A stretch of DNA of 45,774 bases from assembly GCA_949289155.1 (NCBI GenBank), contig CASEMX010000019.1:1-45774 (forward strand), given 5' to 3'. The translations under genes and the position numbers were made by a program. The notes beneath the pieces are model-generated. The model made no database searches. It saw only the letters and a program-made list of their open reading frames with translations, and had not been told where the DNA came from. Position 1 is the stretch's first letter. Each line of letters opens with the position of its first letter. Source of the stretch: an uncultured Parabacteroides sp. (GTDB taxonomy: Bacteria > Bacteroidota > Bacteroidia > Bacteroidales > Tannerellaceae). Below are positions 15,886 to 23,202 of the stretch, in pieces.

Positions 15886-17244
15886 TTGGACTCAGATTAT
15901 TTATCGAATATATTTTATCAGGGGGGCGTTCAGTACTTTGATTATAGTACTGTCGCCTTCTTTGTAGCGGCATTGGTGCTGCTGTGGGTATCCAGTTTTA
16001 TTTCCGCTGCCGAGGTGGCTTTCTTTTCGTTGACGGCGGCAGAGAAATCGGGGTTACATGAAGAGGAGCGTCCTAAAGACGAAGTGATATTACAGTTATT
16101 GGAACATCCGGACGAATTAAGAGCCTCTTTCTTGATTGCCGATACATGGATAAATCTGACAATTGTTTTGTTGGTGGTCTGCGGAATGGGATGTTTGCCG
16201 GATTTTGCGCCCGTTTCCGGCTTGGGTCTTGCGTTGGAGTTAGGCGCATTGATTCTGATGATTCTTCTTTTCGGAGAAATAATGCCGAAAGCATACGCCC
16301 AGAAGGACCGTTTGCGGATGGTGCGTCGCTCCGCTTCTTTAGTCTGGTGGATAGATTTGTTGTGTAGTCCGCTGAGCCGTTTATCTGTTGCGGCTTTCCG
16401 GTCGGTTTCCCGCATGATGGGAAGAAAGAAACGGGATATCTCGGTGGATGAACTGAGCAAAGCTTTAGAGTTGACGTCGAAAGCCATTCCGGAAGAGAAG
16501 GCGATGCTGGCTGAAATCATTAAATTCTACAATAAAACGGCAGACGGCATCATGACTTCGCGGTTGGATATGGAGGATATTGACATCGACTCCTCTTTCC
16601 ATGTCGTTGTCCAGAAAATTATCCAGTGCGGATATTCGCGTATTCCCGTATATAAAGATTCGGAAGATAATATTAAAGGTATATTGTACATCAAAGATTT
16701 GCTCCCTTACTTGGAGAAACCGGATACCTTCCGGTGGCAAAGTTTGATACGCCCGGCTTATTTCGTTCCGGAAACGAAGAAAATCGATGACCTGTTGGAA
16801 GAATTCCGGACAAATAAGATTCATATGGCAATTGTGGTGGATGAATTCGGCGGGACATCGGGCATCGTCACGATGGAAGACATTTTGGAAGAAATCGTAG
16901 GTGATATTTCGGATGAATATGACGAAGACGAGAAGCCTTTTATCCGTCTTTCGGATGGCAGCTATATCTTCGAAGCGAAAATACCGCTGACCGATTTTTT
17001 CCGGATAACGGGGGTGAAGAGCGGGATGTTTGCCGAATTTGCCGAGGATGTCGAGACGCTGGGAGGATTGCTGTTGGAAATCAAAGGTGATTTTCCGAAG
17101 CGGCGCGAGATTATCGAGCAGTCCGGCTGCCGTTTCCAAGTCCTTGAAGTGGACAATCGCCGTATTTTGAAAATAAAGTTCAATCTGATTGCAAAAATAC
17201 CCAATGAAAACAGGAAAATATCCGAAGAAAAACCGGCAGAGTAG
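15886..17244 (+). CDS. gldE: Gliding motility-associated protein GldE (CNNM/CorC-like)
   Basis: A 452-residue membrane protein. Residues 20-190 form the DUF21/CNNM membrane domain with several hydrophobic segments (VAFFVAALVLLWVSSFISAAEVAFFSL, LTIVLLVVCGMG, ALILMILLFGEIMPKAYA). Residues ~195-345 hold a pair of CBS domains (YSRIPVYKDSEDNIKGILYIKDLL; HMAIVVDEFGGTSGIVTMEDILEEIVGDI), and the C-terminus is a CorC/HlyC transporter-associated domain. The family is related to Mg/Co transporters, while GldE is known from gliding bacteria. The start appears to be TTG (MDSDYLSN), because no ATG or GTG lies near. It overlaps gldD by 41 bp. Confidence 0.88.
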   Translation: MDSDYLSNIFYQGGVQYFDYSTVAFFVAALVLLWVSSFISAAEVAFFSLTAAEKSGLHEEERPKDEVILQLLEHPDELRASFLIADTWINLTIVLLVVCGMGCLPDFAPVSGLGLALELGALILMILLFGEIMPKAYAQKDRLRMVRRSASLVWWIDLLCSPLSRLSVAAFRSVSRMMGRKKRDISVDELSKALELTSKAIPEEKAMLAEIIKFYNKTADGIMTSRLDMEDIDIDSSFHVVVQKIIQCGYSRIPVYKDSEDNIKGILYIKDLLPYLEKPDTFRWQSLIRPAYFVPETKKIDDLLEEFRTNKIHMAIVVDEFGGTSGIVTMEDILEEIVGDISDEYDEDEKPFIRLSDGSYIFEAKIPLTDFFRITGVKSGMFAEFAEDVETLGGLLLEIKGDFPKRREIIEQSGCRFQVLEVDNRRILKIKFNLIAKIPNENRKISEEKPAE

Positions 17245-17812
17245 GCGCGTTTGGATAGGACCGCTGGTGTTGTTGCTGTTTGCTGCCTGTTCCGAAGATT
17301 ATACGCCGAAGCCAAGGGGCTATTTCCGGATAGATTTGCCTGAAGTCAAGTATCAAATGGTGGGCGATTCGGCGCTTCCTTATGTTTTCGAGATATCTAC
17401 CGCCGCCCGGCGCGATTCCGTTTCCTCTTCCGGGCAACCGCGGGGCTGGTTGACGTTGCATTATCCGGAATGGCGGGCGACGTTATATTGCAGCTATTTG
17501 GAAATCCATCGGGAGGAGGAATTGGCAAAAGCCTTTTCCGATGTCCGCCGATTGGTCGGTAGGCAGCAATCCGTTGAGGCGATTCGGGAGAAAGCCTATC
17601 AAAATCCACAGGAACGGGTGTACGGGTCGCTTTATTTTTTGGCGGGCGATTGCGTTTCGCCGGTTCAATTTGCATTGACCGACAGTATGTCCCACTTCTT
17701 TCGCGGGGCACTCTATTATGATTTCACGCCGAAAGCCGATTCTATCGCGCCAGTCACCGACTATTTGCAAAACGATATCATTCATCTGATAGAAACCTTT
17801 TCTTGGAAATAA
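17204..17812 (+). CDS. gldD: Gliding motility lipoprotein GldD
   Basis: A 202-residue protein with a basic N-terminus, a hydrophobic stretch (IGPLVLLLFAAC) and lipobox Cys29. After it, YTPKPRGYFRIDLP is the GldD hallmark, followed by a beta-rich domain up to FYYDFTPKADS-like residues near the end. In Flavobacterium GldD is needed for gliding and secretion; non-gliding Bacteroidales keep it with gldE, so its role here is probably envelope-related. The ATG at 17204 lies inside gldE, giving an overlap of about 41 bp and probable translational coupling. An ATG at 17189 would add five residues. Confidence 0.88.
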   Translation: MKTGKYPKKNRQSRRVWIGPLVLLLFAACSEDYTPKPRGYFRIDLPEVKYQMVGDSALPYVFEISTAARRDSVSSSGQPRGWLTLHYPEWRATLYCSYLEIHREEELAKAFSDVRRLVGRQQSVEAIREKAYQNPQERVYGSLYFLAGDCVSPVQFALTDSMSHFFRGALYYDFTPKADSIAPVTDYLQNDIIHLIETFSWK

Positions 17813-17814
17813 TT

Positions 17815-18471
17815 ATGCCGCTACTTTATAAGACAACGCATCCTTTGTTGGGAATCTGGAAACTGGACGAATCGGCAGACGAACTCCGTGCCCTTTTGCC
17901 TGAATCCGAGTGGGCGGAGCTTCTTGCTGTTGACGGTACGCCCCGGCTGCAGTTGGAGGCGCGCCGGAAGGAATGGATGTCCTCCCGTCTTTTGGTGAAG
18001 GAGCTTTTGGGGCGGACGTGCGGGATTAAACATGCGGCGTCCGGTGCGCCTTTGTTGGAAGATGGTTCGTATCATATCAGCATTTCCCATACGCGCGGCT
18101 ATGTGGCTGTCCTTTTGTCGGCGCAAGGCCGGACCGGCATCGATATCGAATATTATTCCGAGCGGGTAAAGAAAATCCGGTCGCGATTCCTTTCGCCCGA
18201 AGAGGAGGCGTTTATCCTGCCGCAGTTTGAGACGGAGCAGCTGCTGCTTTGCTGGTGCGCGAAGGAGACGCTTTACAAAATCGCGGGGCTTGAGGATATC
18301 GATTTCAGTTGCCATCTGCACGTCCGTCCGTTCCGTTTTTCGTCGCCGGAAGGCTTCCTGACGGTGTACGAGACGAAAACCGCGCAGCAAAACCGTTACA
18401 TTTTGCGCTACGAAGTCCGTCCGGAATACATTTTGACCTATTTCGCACCGGAAGCATCCAATTTCAAATAA
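17815..18471 (+). CDS. 4'-phosphopantetheinyl transferase superfamily protein
   Basis: A 218-residue Sfp/AcpT-type enzyme that moves the phosphopantetheine arm of CoA onto acyl carrier proteins. GIDIEYY (108-114) and WCAKETLYK (147-155) are the two metal- and CoA-binding motifs; SYHISISHTRGYVAV (85-99) is also typical. The ATG at 17815 lies 2 bp after gldD and begins at the conserved part; an in-frame ATG at 17803 would overlap gldD. The last residues, FAPEASNFK and the stop, are encoded by bases that match array D, so the gene's 3' end and stop codon come from the repeat. Confidence 0.92.
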   Translation: MPLLYKTTHPLLGIWKLDESADELRALLPESEWAELLAVDGTPRLQLEARRKEWMSSRLLVKELLGRTCGIKHAASGAPLLEDGSYHISISHTRGYVAVLLSAQGRTGIDIEYYSERVKKIRSRFLSPEEEAFILPQFETEQLLLCWCAKETLYKIAGLEDIDFSCHLHVRPFRFSSPEGFLTVYETKTAQQNRYILRYEVRPEYILTYFAPEASNFK

Positions 18472-18793
18472 AAAAGGATGCCGACGTACGCGAGCATCTG
18501 ATTTCAACCGAAAAAAGGATGCTGGCGTACGCGGGCATCCGATTTCAACCAAAAAAAGGATGCTGACGTACGCGAGCATCTGATTTCAACCGAAAAAAGG
18601 ATGCTGGCGTACGCAGGCATCCGATTTCAACTGAAAAAAGGATGCTGACGTACGCGGGCATCCGATTTCAACCGAAAAAAGGATGCTGGCATACGCGGGC
18701 ATCCAATTTCAGCCGTAAAAAGGATGCTGGCATACGCGGGCATCCGATTTTCAACCGAAAAAAGGGTGCTGATTTTCGTCAGCACCCCATTTC
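18451..18793. repeat. Tandem array D: eight hairpin units with 41-bp period
   Basis: Units with a GGATGC...GCATCC arm pair around a GACGTACGC or GGCGTACGC core start at 18476, 18517, 18558, 18599, 18640, 18681, 18722 and 18764, with spacings of 41 (six times) and 42. Each hairpin is preceded by an A-tract and followed by ATTTCAACCG, so each looks like a bidirectional terminator. A weaker dyad, TTTCAACCGAAA, lies midway (centre 507.5 between hairpin centres 487.5 and 528.5). A partial unit, GCATCCAATTTCAA, lies inside the end of the PPTase gene (from about 18453). The last unit is divergent and is the best terminator. The array separates the convergent PPTase and aroE genes. Confidence 0.93.
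18758..18793 (-). terminator. Rho-independent terminator of aroE
   Basis: GGGTGCTGA (18764-18772) pairs perfectly with TCAGCACCC (18779-18787) around a six-base loop. On the minus strand the stem is followed by TTTTTT (18758-18763). It is the last unit of array D and lies 26 bp after the aroE stop. Confidence 0.88.
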
Positions 18794-18818
18794 CTGTAAG
18801 AAATAAGTTGGCGGTATG

Positions 18819-19562
18819 TTATTTTTGCCAAATTTCCCACGCAGCGAATGCCTGCAGGAGAAGCATTTCCAATCCGTTCTTCACAACGGCATGTTGCGCT
18901 TTTCCTTTAGCCATAAACAGCGTCTCATCCGGATTGTACAGCAAATCGTAGAGCAAATGCGCCGGCGTAAGCTGGTCGTACGGGATATTCGGACATTCAT
19001 CCACGTTCGGAAACATTCCCAACGGCGTGGTGTTGACGATGACTGTATATTTTGCCATCACTTCGGGTGTCAGTTCGTCGTACGTCAGGCAATTCTCCTT
19101 CTTGGTGCGGGAAACGAAGGTCGATTCGATGCCCAACTGCTCCAATCCGCGGCGTACGGCTTTCGACGCGCCGCCGGTCCCCAGAATCAGGGCGTATTTA
19201 TGCGAATCGTTCAGCAATGGCTCGATGGATTGCTTGAATCCAATCACGTCGGAATTGTACCCGATAAGTTTTGTTTTTCCGAACCTGCCTTTGGCGAACT
19301 TAATGACATTGACCGCCCCGATTTGACGTGCATCGTCGTCCAAGTCGTCCAAGTAGGAGATGACCTGTTCCTTGTAAGGGATGGTTACGTTCATTCCGTG
19401 CAGTTCCGGGTTTTCCTTCAGCACACTTTTGAAATCCTTGATGGTCGGGATTTCGAAATTAAGATATTGCGCATCGATATTTTCCGCTTCAAACTTTTGG
19501 TTGAAGAAATTGCGGGAAAACGAATGCCCCAGCGGGTAGCCTATCAAACCATATTTTTGCAT
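18819..19562 (-). CDS. aroE: Shikimate dehydrogenase
   Basis: A 247-residue protein that reduces 3-dehydroshikimate to shikimate with NADPH in aromatic amino acid and chorismate synthesis. GYPLGHSFSRNFFN near residue 8 is the shikimate-binding segment, NVTIPYKEQV carries the catalytic Lys, and ILGTGGASKAVRRGLEQLG near 126 binds NADPH. The length is slightly short of the E. coli enzyme but typical of Bacteroidetes. It is 38 bp after menG and ends at the terminator formed by array D. Confidence 0.96.
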   Translation of the reverse strand: MQKYGLIGYPLGHSFSRNFFNQKFEAENIDAQYLNFEIPTIKDFKSVLKENPELHGMNVTIPYKEQVISYLDDLDDDARQIGAVNVIKFAKGRFGKTKLIGYNSDVIGFKQSIEPLLNDSHKYALILGTGGASKAVRRGLEQLGIESTFVSRTKKENCLTYDELTPEVMAKYTVIVNTTPLGMFPNVDECPNIPYDQLTPAHLLYDLLYNPDETLFMAKGKAQHAVVKNGLEMLLLQAFAAWEIWQK

Positions 19563-19599
19563 ACTTGTTTTTTATTGCATAATGAAGGCAGGAGCCTCA

Positions 19600-20337
19600 T
19601 TATTTTGTTCCTGTATAAAGCGAGCAGATTCCGAAAGTGAGCGTACGGGCTTTCGCCTCCTTGTATCCGATGCGGGCGAGCAAATCCGTCATTACTTTTC
19701 CTTGCGGAACCACCTTAATCGAGGCGGGCAGATAACTGTAAGCCGCCTTTTCCTTCGAGATAAACCGCCCGACATTAGGGATGACGACCTTCGAATAGAG
19801 TTCGTACAATTGTTTCATCGGGAAGTGTTCCGGAGTTGACAGTTCGAGAATCATCAAATGTCCACCCGGTTTTGTCACACGATACATTTCCGACAATCCG
19901 CGTTCGATGTCTTCGAAATTCCGTACGCCAAAGGCAGCGGTTACGGCGTCGAACGTATTGTCGGAATAGGTCAGAGCCGTGCAATCCTGATATTCGAAAG
20001 TAATGAAAGCCTCCAATCCGGCTTCGTTTACTTTCTTTCTGCCGACTTCCATCATGCCTTCGGAGATATCTGCGCCGACAATCCGCTCGGCATTCAGTTG
20101 TTTCTGCATGGCGATGACAAGGTCGCCGGTTCCGGTTGCGATATCCAAAATCTGCTTTGGGGCAAAAGGCCGCAGGAAGTCGATTCCCTTCTTCCGCCAA
20201 CCTTTATCGAAGCCAAACGAGAGCGTATGGTTCAGCAAATCATATTTGCCGGCGATGGCATCAAACATACGTCTGACTTGAATTCCTTTGTGCTCTTCTT
20301 TATTATAAGGAAGAATTTTTTCTGAACCGTAGCTCAT
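19600..20337 (-). CDS. menG: Demethylmenaquinone methyltransferase (UbiE/MenG)
   Basis: A 245-residue SAM-dependent methyltransferase. It catalyses the last step of menaquinone synthesis, fitting an anaerobe with menaquinone-based respiration. Motif I is ILDIATGTGDLV (63-74), RIVGADISEGMMEVGR holds motif II, and the VTKPGGHLMILELSTP stretch is diagnostic of UbiE/MenG. It is probably cytosolic or membrane-associated. Since Bacteroidetes generally make menaquinone and not ubiquinone, menG is the more apt name. Confidence 0.94.
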   Translation of the reverse strand: MSYGSEKILPYNKEEHKGIQVRRMFDAIAGKYDLLNHTLSFGFDKGWRKKGIDFLRPFAPKQILDIATGTGDLVIAMQKQLNAERIVGADISEGMMEVGRKKVNEAGLEAFITFEYQDCTALTYSDNTFDAVTAAFGVRNFEDIERGLSEMYRVTKPGGHLMILELSTPEHFPMKQLYELYSKVVIPNVGRFISKEKAAYSYLPASIKVVPQGKVMTDLLARIGYKEAKARTLTFGICSLYTGTK

Positions 20338-20367
20338 ATACGTTTTTTGAGGTTATATCAGAGCAAA

Positions 20368-20394
20368 GACCGTACCCTTTGTGAGGATACGGTC
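20368..20394 (-). terminator. Hairpin after purC, probable terminator
   Basis: GACCGTA (20368-20374) pairs with TACGGTC (20388-20394), with an inner CCT:AGG pair. It lies in the 67-bp gap between purC and menG; the minus-strand T-run after it is weak, so termination may be partial. Confidence 0.5.
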
Positions 20395-20404
20395 CGTTCT
20401 CTTT

Positions 20405-21355
20405 TTATTTTGAATTAAGATATGCAGTTACATTCTGCTCGATACGCTGAGCGATGTCGGTAGTCTCTTCCTTCACGAAAGTTTCGCCCGTAATATGTTC
20501 GTACAATTCGATGTAACGGTTGCTGATGCTTTCTACGATTTCCGGAGTCATTTCAGGAACCTGCTGGCCGGCTTTTCCTTGAAAGCCATTATCCATTAAC
20601 CATTCACGAACGAATTCCTTCGACAATTGCTTCTGCGGTTCACCCTTTTCGAAGCGTTCTTCGTAGCCTTCCAAATAAAAATAGCGGGAAGAATCCGGCG
20701 TATGGATTTCGTCCATTAAATAGATTTGTCCGTTATGTTTTCCGAATTCATATTTCGTATCAACCAGAATCAAACCGCGCTTTTCTGCGATTTCCGTTCC
20801 GCGTTTAAATAATGCCATGGTATATTTCTCCAATAAAGCATATTCTTCAGGAGTAGCCAATCCGCGCGCCAGAATTTCTTCTTTAGAAATATCTTGGTCA
20901 TGTTCGCCGATTTCCGCTTTTGTCGTAGGAGTAATAATCGGTTCCGGGAATCGTTGGTTCTCGCGCATACCTTCGGGCAGTTTGACTCCGCAGATTTCGC
21001 GAACGCCGCTCTTGTATGCTCGCCAAGCGCTACCGCATAAGTATCCGCGAACAATCATTTCTACCGGAAAACCTTCGCAACGGACTCCGACAGTAACCAT
21101 TGGGTCGGGAGTTGCAAGCTTCCAGTTCGGACAAATATCGGTTGTTGCGTCCAAGAACTTGGCAGCGATTTGGTTCAGCATTTGTCCTTTATAAGGAATA
21201 CCTTCCGGCAATATGACATCGAATGCCGAGATACGGTCGGTTGCAACCATTATCAATAAATCATTGTTTACGCTGTACACATCACGAACCTTTCCGTGAT
21301 ATACATTTTTTTGACCAGGAAAATGAAAATCTGTTTTTACTAAAGCTGTTTTCAT
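20405..21355 (-). CDS. purC: Phosphoribosylaminoimidazole-succinocarboxamide synthase
   Basis: A 316-residue protein. It joins aspartate to CAIR with ATP, a step of de novo purine synthesis. Family landmarks include [11 protein letters not shown] (19-29), [20 protein letters not shown] (39-58), [29 protein letters not shown] and [14 protein letters not shown]. The length matches the long SAICAR synthase form seen in Bacteroidetes and yeast. The gene is 9 bp after phoH, so the two are cotranscribed. Confidence 0.97.
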   Translation of the reverse strand: MKTALVKTDFHFPGQKNVYHGKVRDVYSVNNDLLIMVATDRISAFDVILPEGIPYKGQMLNQIAAKFLDATTDICPNWKLATPDPMVTVGVRCEGFPVEMIVRGYLCGSAWRAYKSGVREICGVKLPEGMRENQRFPEPIITPTTKAEIGEHDQDISKEEILARGLATPEEYALLEKYTMALFKRGTEIAEKRGLILVDTKYEFGKHNGQIYLMDEIHTPDSSRYFYLEGYEERFEKGEPQKQLSKEFVREWLMDNGFQGKAGQQVPEMTPEIVESISNRYIELYEHITGETFVKEETTDIAQRIEQNVTAYLNSK

Positions 21356-21364
21356 ATTATTCTT

Positions 21365-22345
21365 TTATTTTGTAGTATTATTTGCTTCTTTCTTTGCTGT
21401 CCGTTGCTTGTTGCGGTCGAATTTATCGTAGGCTTCGACGATACGTTGTACTAACTTATGGCGGACGATATCTTTTTTAGTGAATTCTACCCGTCCGATG
21501 CCCTCTATTCCTTTTAAAATATTCATGGCTTCTTTCAGTCCGGAGATTGTAGAAGCAGGAAGGTCTATTTGTGTCATATCTCCTGTGACAATCATTTTGG
21601 CATTCATGCCCAGACGTGTAAGGAACATTTTAATCTGATGGGTAGTGGTATTCTGTGCTTCGTCTAAGATAATTACTGCGTCATTCAGCGTACGCCCACG
21701 CATAAAAGCTAACGGTGCAATCTGTATGACGTTATTTTCCATATATTCTTTTAACTTGATAGCAGGAATCATATCTTGTAAAGCATCGTAGAGCGGTTGC
21801 AGGTAAGGGTCTAATTTATCTTTCATTTCTCCCGGAAGGAAACCTAATTTTTCGCCGGCTTCAACAGCGGGGCGGCTTAAAATAATTTTCCTTACCTCTT
21901 TATTCTTCAATGCTTTTACCGCAAGAGCAATTGCTACGAAAGTTTTACCTGACCCTGCCGGACCGGTGGCGAATACCAAATCATTTTCTTCAAAGGCTTT
22001 TACCAACAGACGTTGATTTTCCGTTCGGGCAGTGATAGGTTTCCCGTTCATGCCATGGATAATTAAATTTTCCTGTTTGATTACTGTTGGTCCTTTTCCT
22101 TTGATAATATCAATAATAACCTCTTCGCTGAGTGTATTATACTCTTCACAATATTTTTCTATCTCACGAATTTTTTTTAGAAACAGTTCGGATTCCTCTT
22201 CGTCCCCGATAACTTTCATGACATTGCCGCGTGCTACGATACGGAGTTTGGGAAACAGCGTTTTAATAAGCTGCATATTGCTGTTGTTTACGCCGTAAAA
22301 GATAACAGGGTCAACCGTTTCAAGAATATATATTCGTTCAATCAT
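21365..22345 (-). CDS. PhoH family ATPase
   Basis: A 326-residue protein of the PhoH-like P-loop family. An N-terminal KH-like segment (1-95) is followed by the ATPase domain with Walker A GPAGSGKT (128-135), RPAVEAGEKLGFLPG and Walker B IILDEAQNTT. Proteins of this kind are thought to act on RNA, possibly with helicase or remodelling activity; the cellular role is not settled. The C-terminus is basic (KQRTAKKEANNTTK). It opens the phoH-purC unit and faces the tsaC-like gene across a 282-bp divergent region. Confidence 0.93.
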   Translation of the reverse strand: MIERIYILETVDPVIFYGVNNSNMQLIKTLFPKLRIVARGNVMKVIGDEEESELFLKKIREIEKYCEEYNTLSEEVIIDIIKGKGPTVIKQENLIIHGMNGKPITARTENQRLLVKAFEENDLVFATGPAGSGKTFVAIALAVKALKNKEVRKIILSRPAVEAGEKLGFLPGEMKDKLDPYLQPLYDALQDMIPAIKLKEYMENNVIQIAPLAFMRGRTLNDAVIILDEAQNTTTHQIKMFLTRLGMNAKMIVTGDMTQIDLPASTISGLKEAMNILKGIEGIGRVEFTKKDIVRHKLVQRIVEAYDKFDRNKQRTAKKEANNTTK

Positions 22346-22482
22346 TCAACTTCTTTTTATCTTTTATTTGTTTGTCTTGCAAAAATAATAATAAAATAGG
22401 AATGCGGAATAAGGTTTGCCCTTATTTTCTTTTTTACGCGGGAGTTGAATTTGTATCATCCGGATGAATGGAAAAAGGATAG

Positions 22483-22545
22483 GTTATTTGTGATAAAAGA
22501 ACCGTTATTTAAGGTAAAAGGTCTGTTATTTCTATAAAAGAACTG
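22483..22545. repeat. Three 21-bp direct repeats upstream of the tsaC-like gene
   Basis: GTTATTT followed four (or three) bases later by TAAAAG occurs three times, with GTTATTT at 22483, 22504 and 22525, so the period is exactly 21 bp. The block lies between divergent phoH and the tsaC-like gene, just upstream of the promoter at 22574-22604, and could be a set of operator sites on one face of the DNA. Confidence 0.65.
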
Positions 22546-22573
22546 ATGAAATGGCGATTGCTCTTTTTAAATT

Positions 22574-22604
22574 TTTGAAGTTTTTCAATTTCTTTCTACT
22601 TTTG
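22574..22604 (+). promoter_or_regulatory. Predicted promoter of the tsaC-like gene
   Basis: TTTG (22574-22577), a 19-bp spacer and TACTTTTG (22597-22604) match the Bacteroidetes consensus fully, 23 bp upstream of the ATG. Confidence 0.75.
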
Positions 22605-22627
22605 TCATAGAATAAAGAATAGAAACT

Positions 22628-23194
22628 ATGACATTACAAGAAGATATAAAGAATGCCTGTGAGGTTTTAAAGAATGGCGGTTTGATTTTGTACCCGACGG
22701 ATACGATTTGGGGCATAGGTTGTGACGCAACAAACGAACAGGCGGTGCAAAAGGTCTATGATTTGAAACGGCGTGCCGATAATAAAGCCATGTTGGTTCT
22801 GATAGATAATGCCAATAAATTGGAGACTTATGTCGAAGATGTACCCGCTATGGCATGGGACTTGATAGAAGTGGCGGATAAACCGCTTACCATTATTTAT
22901 TCTCAGGGACGGAATTTGGCATCAAACCTTTTGGGCGAGGACGGAAGCATTGGCATTCGGGTTTCTCGGGAGGAATTTTCACAGAAACTTTGTTTTCAAT
23001 TCCGCAAGCCAGTTGTTTCTACTTCAGCAAACGTCAGTGGTAAGCCTTCTCCGGCGAATTTCAGCGAAATATCGGAAGAAATAAGACAGGGCGTGGATTA
23101 TATCGTAAAATATCGGCAAGAAGATAGAAGTAAAGCAGCTCCATCGAACATAATTAAGTTGGGGAGCGGGGGCTTATTTCAGATAATCCGGTAA
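22628..23194 (+). CDS. L-threonylcarbamoyladenylate synthase (Sua5/YciO/YrdC family)
   Basis: A 188-residue YrdC-domain protein that makes threonylcarbamoyl-AMP for the t6A modification of ANN-decoding tRNAs. LYPTDTIWGIGCDAT (near 20-34) and KRRADNKAMLVLID (48-61) form the nucleotide and substrate pocket; PVVSTSANVSGKPSP near 130-145 is a further hallmark. The size corresponds to the short TsaC-like form without the C-terminal Sua5 domain. YciO paralogues cannot be excluded by sequence alone. It is followed after 8 bp by the sugar transferase. Confidence 0.93.
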   Translation: MTLQEDIKNACEVLKNGGLILYPTDTIWGIGCDATNEQAVQKVYDLKRRADNKAMLVLIDNANKLETYVEDVPAMAWDLIEVADKPLTIIYSQGRNLASNLLGEDGSIGIRVSREEFSQKLCFQFRKPVVSTSANVSGKPSPANFSEISEEIRQGVDYIVKYRQEDRSKAAPSNIIKLGSGGLFQIIR

Positions 23195-23202
23195 AAAGAA
23201 GC

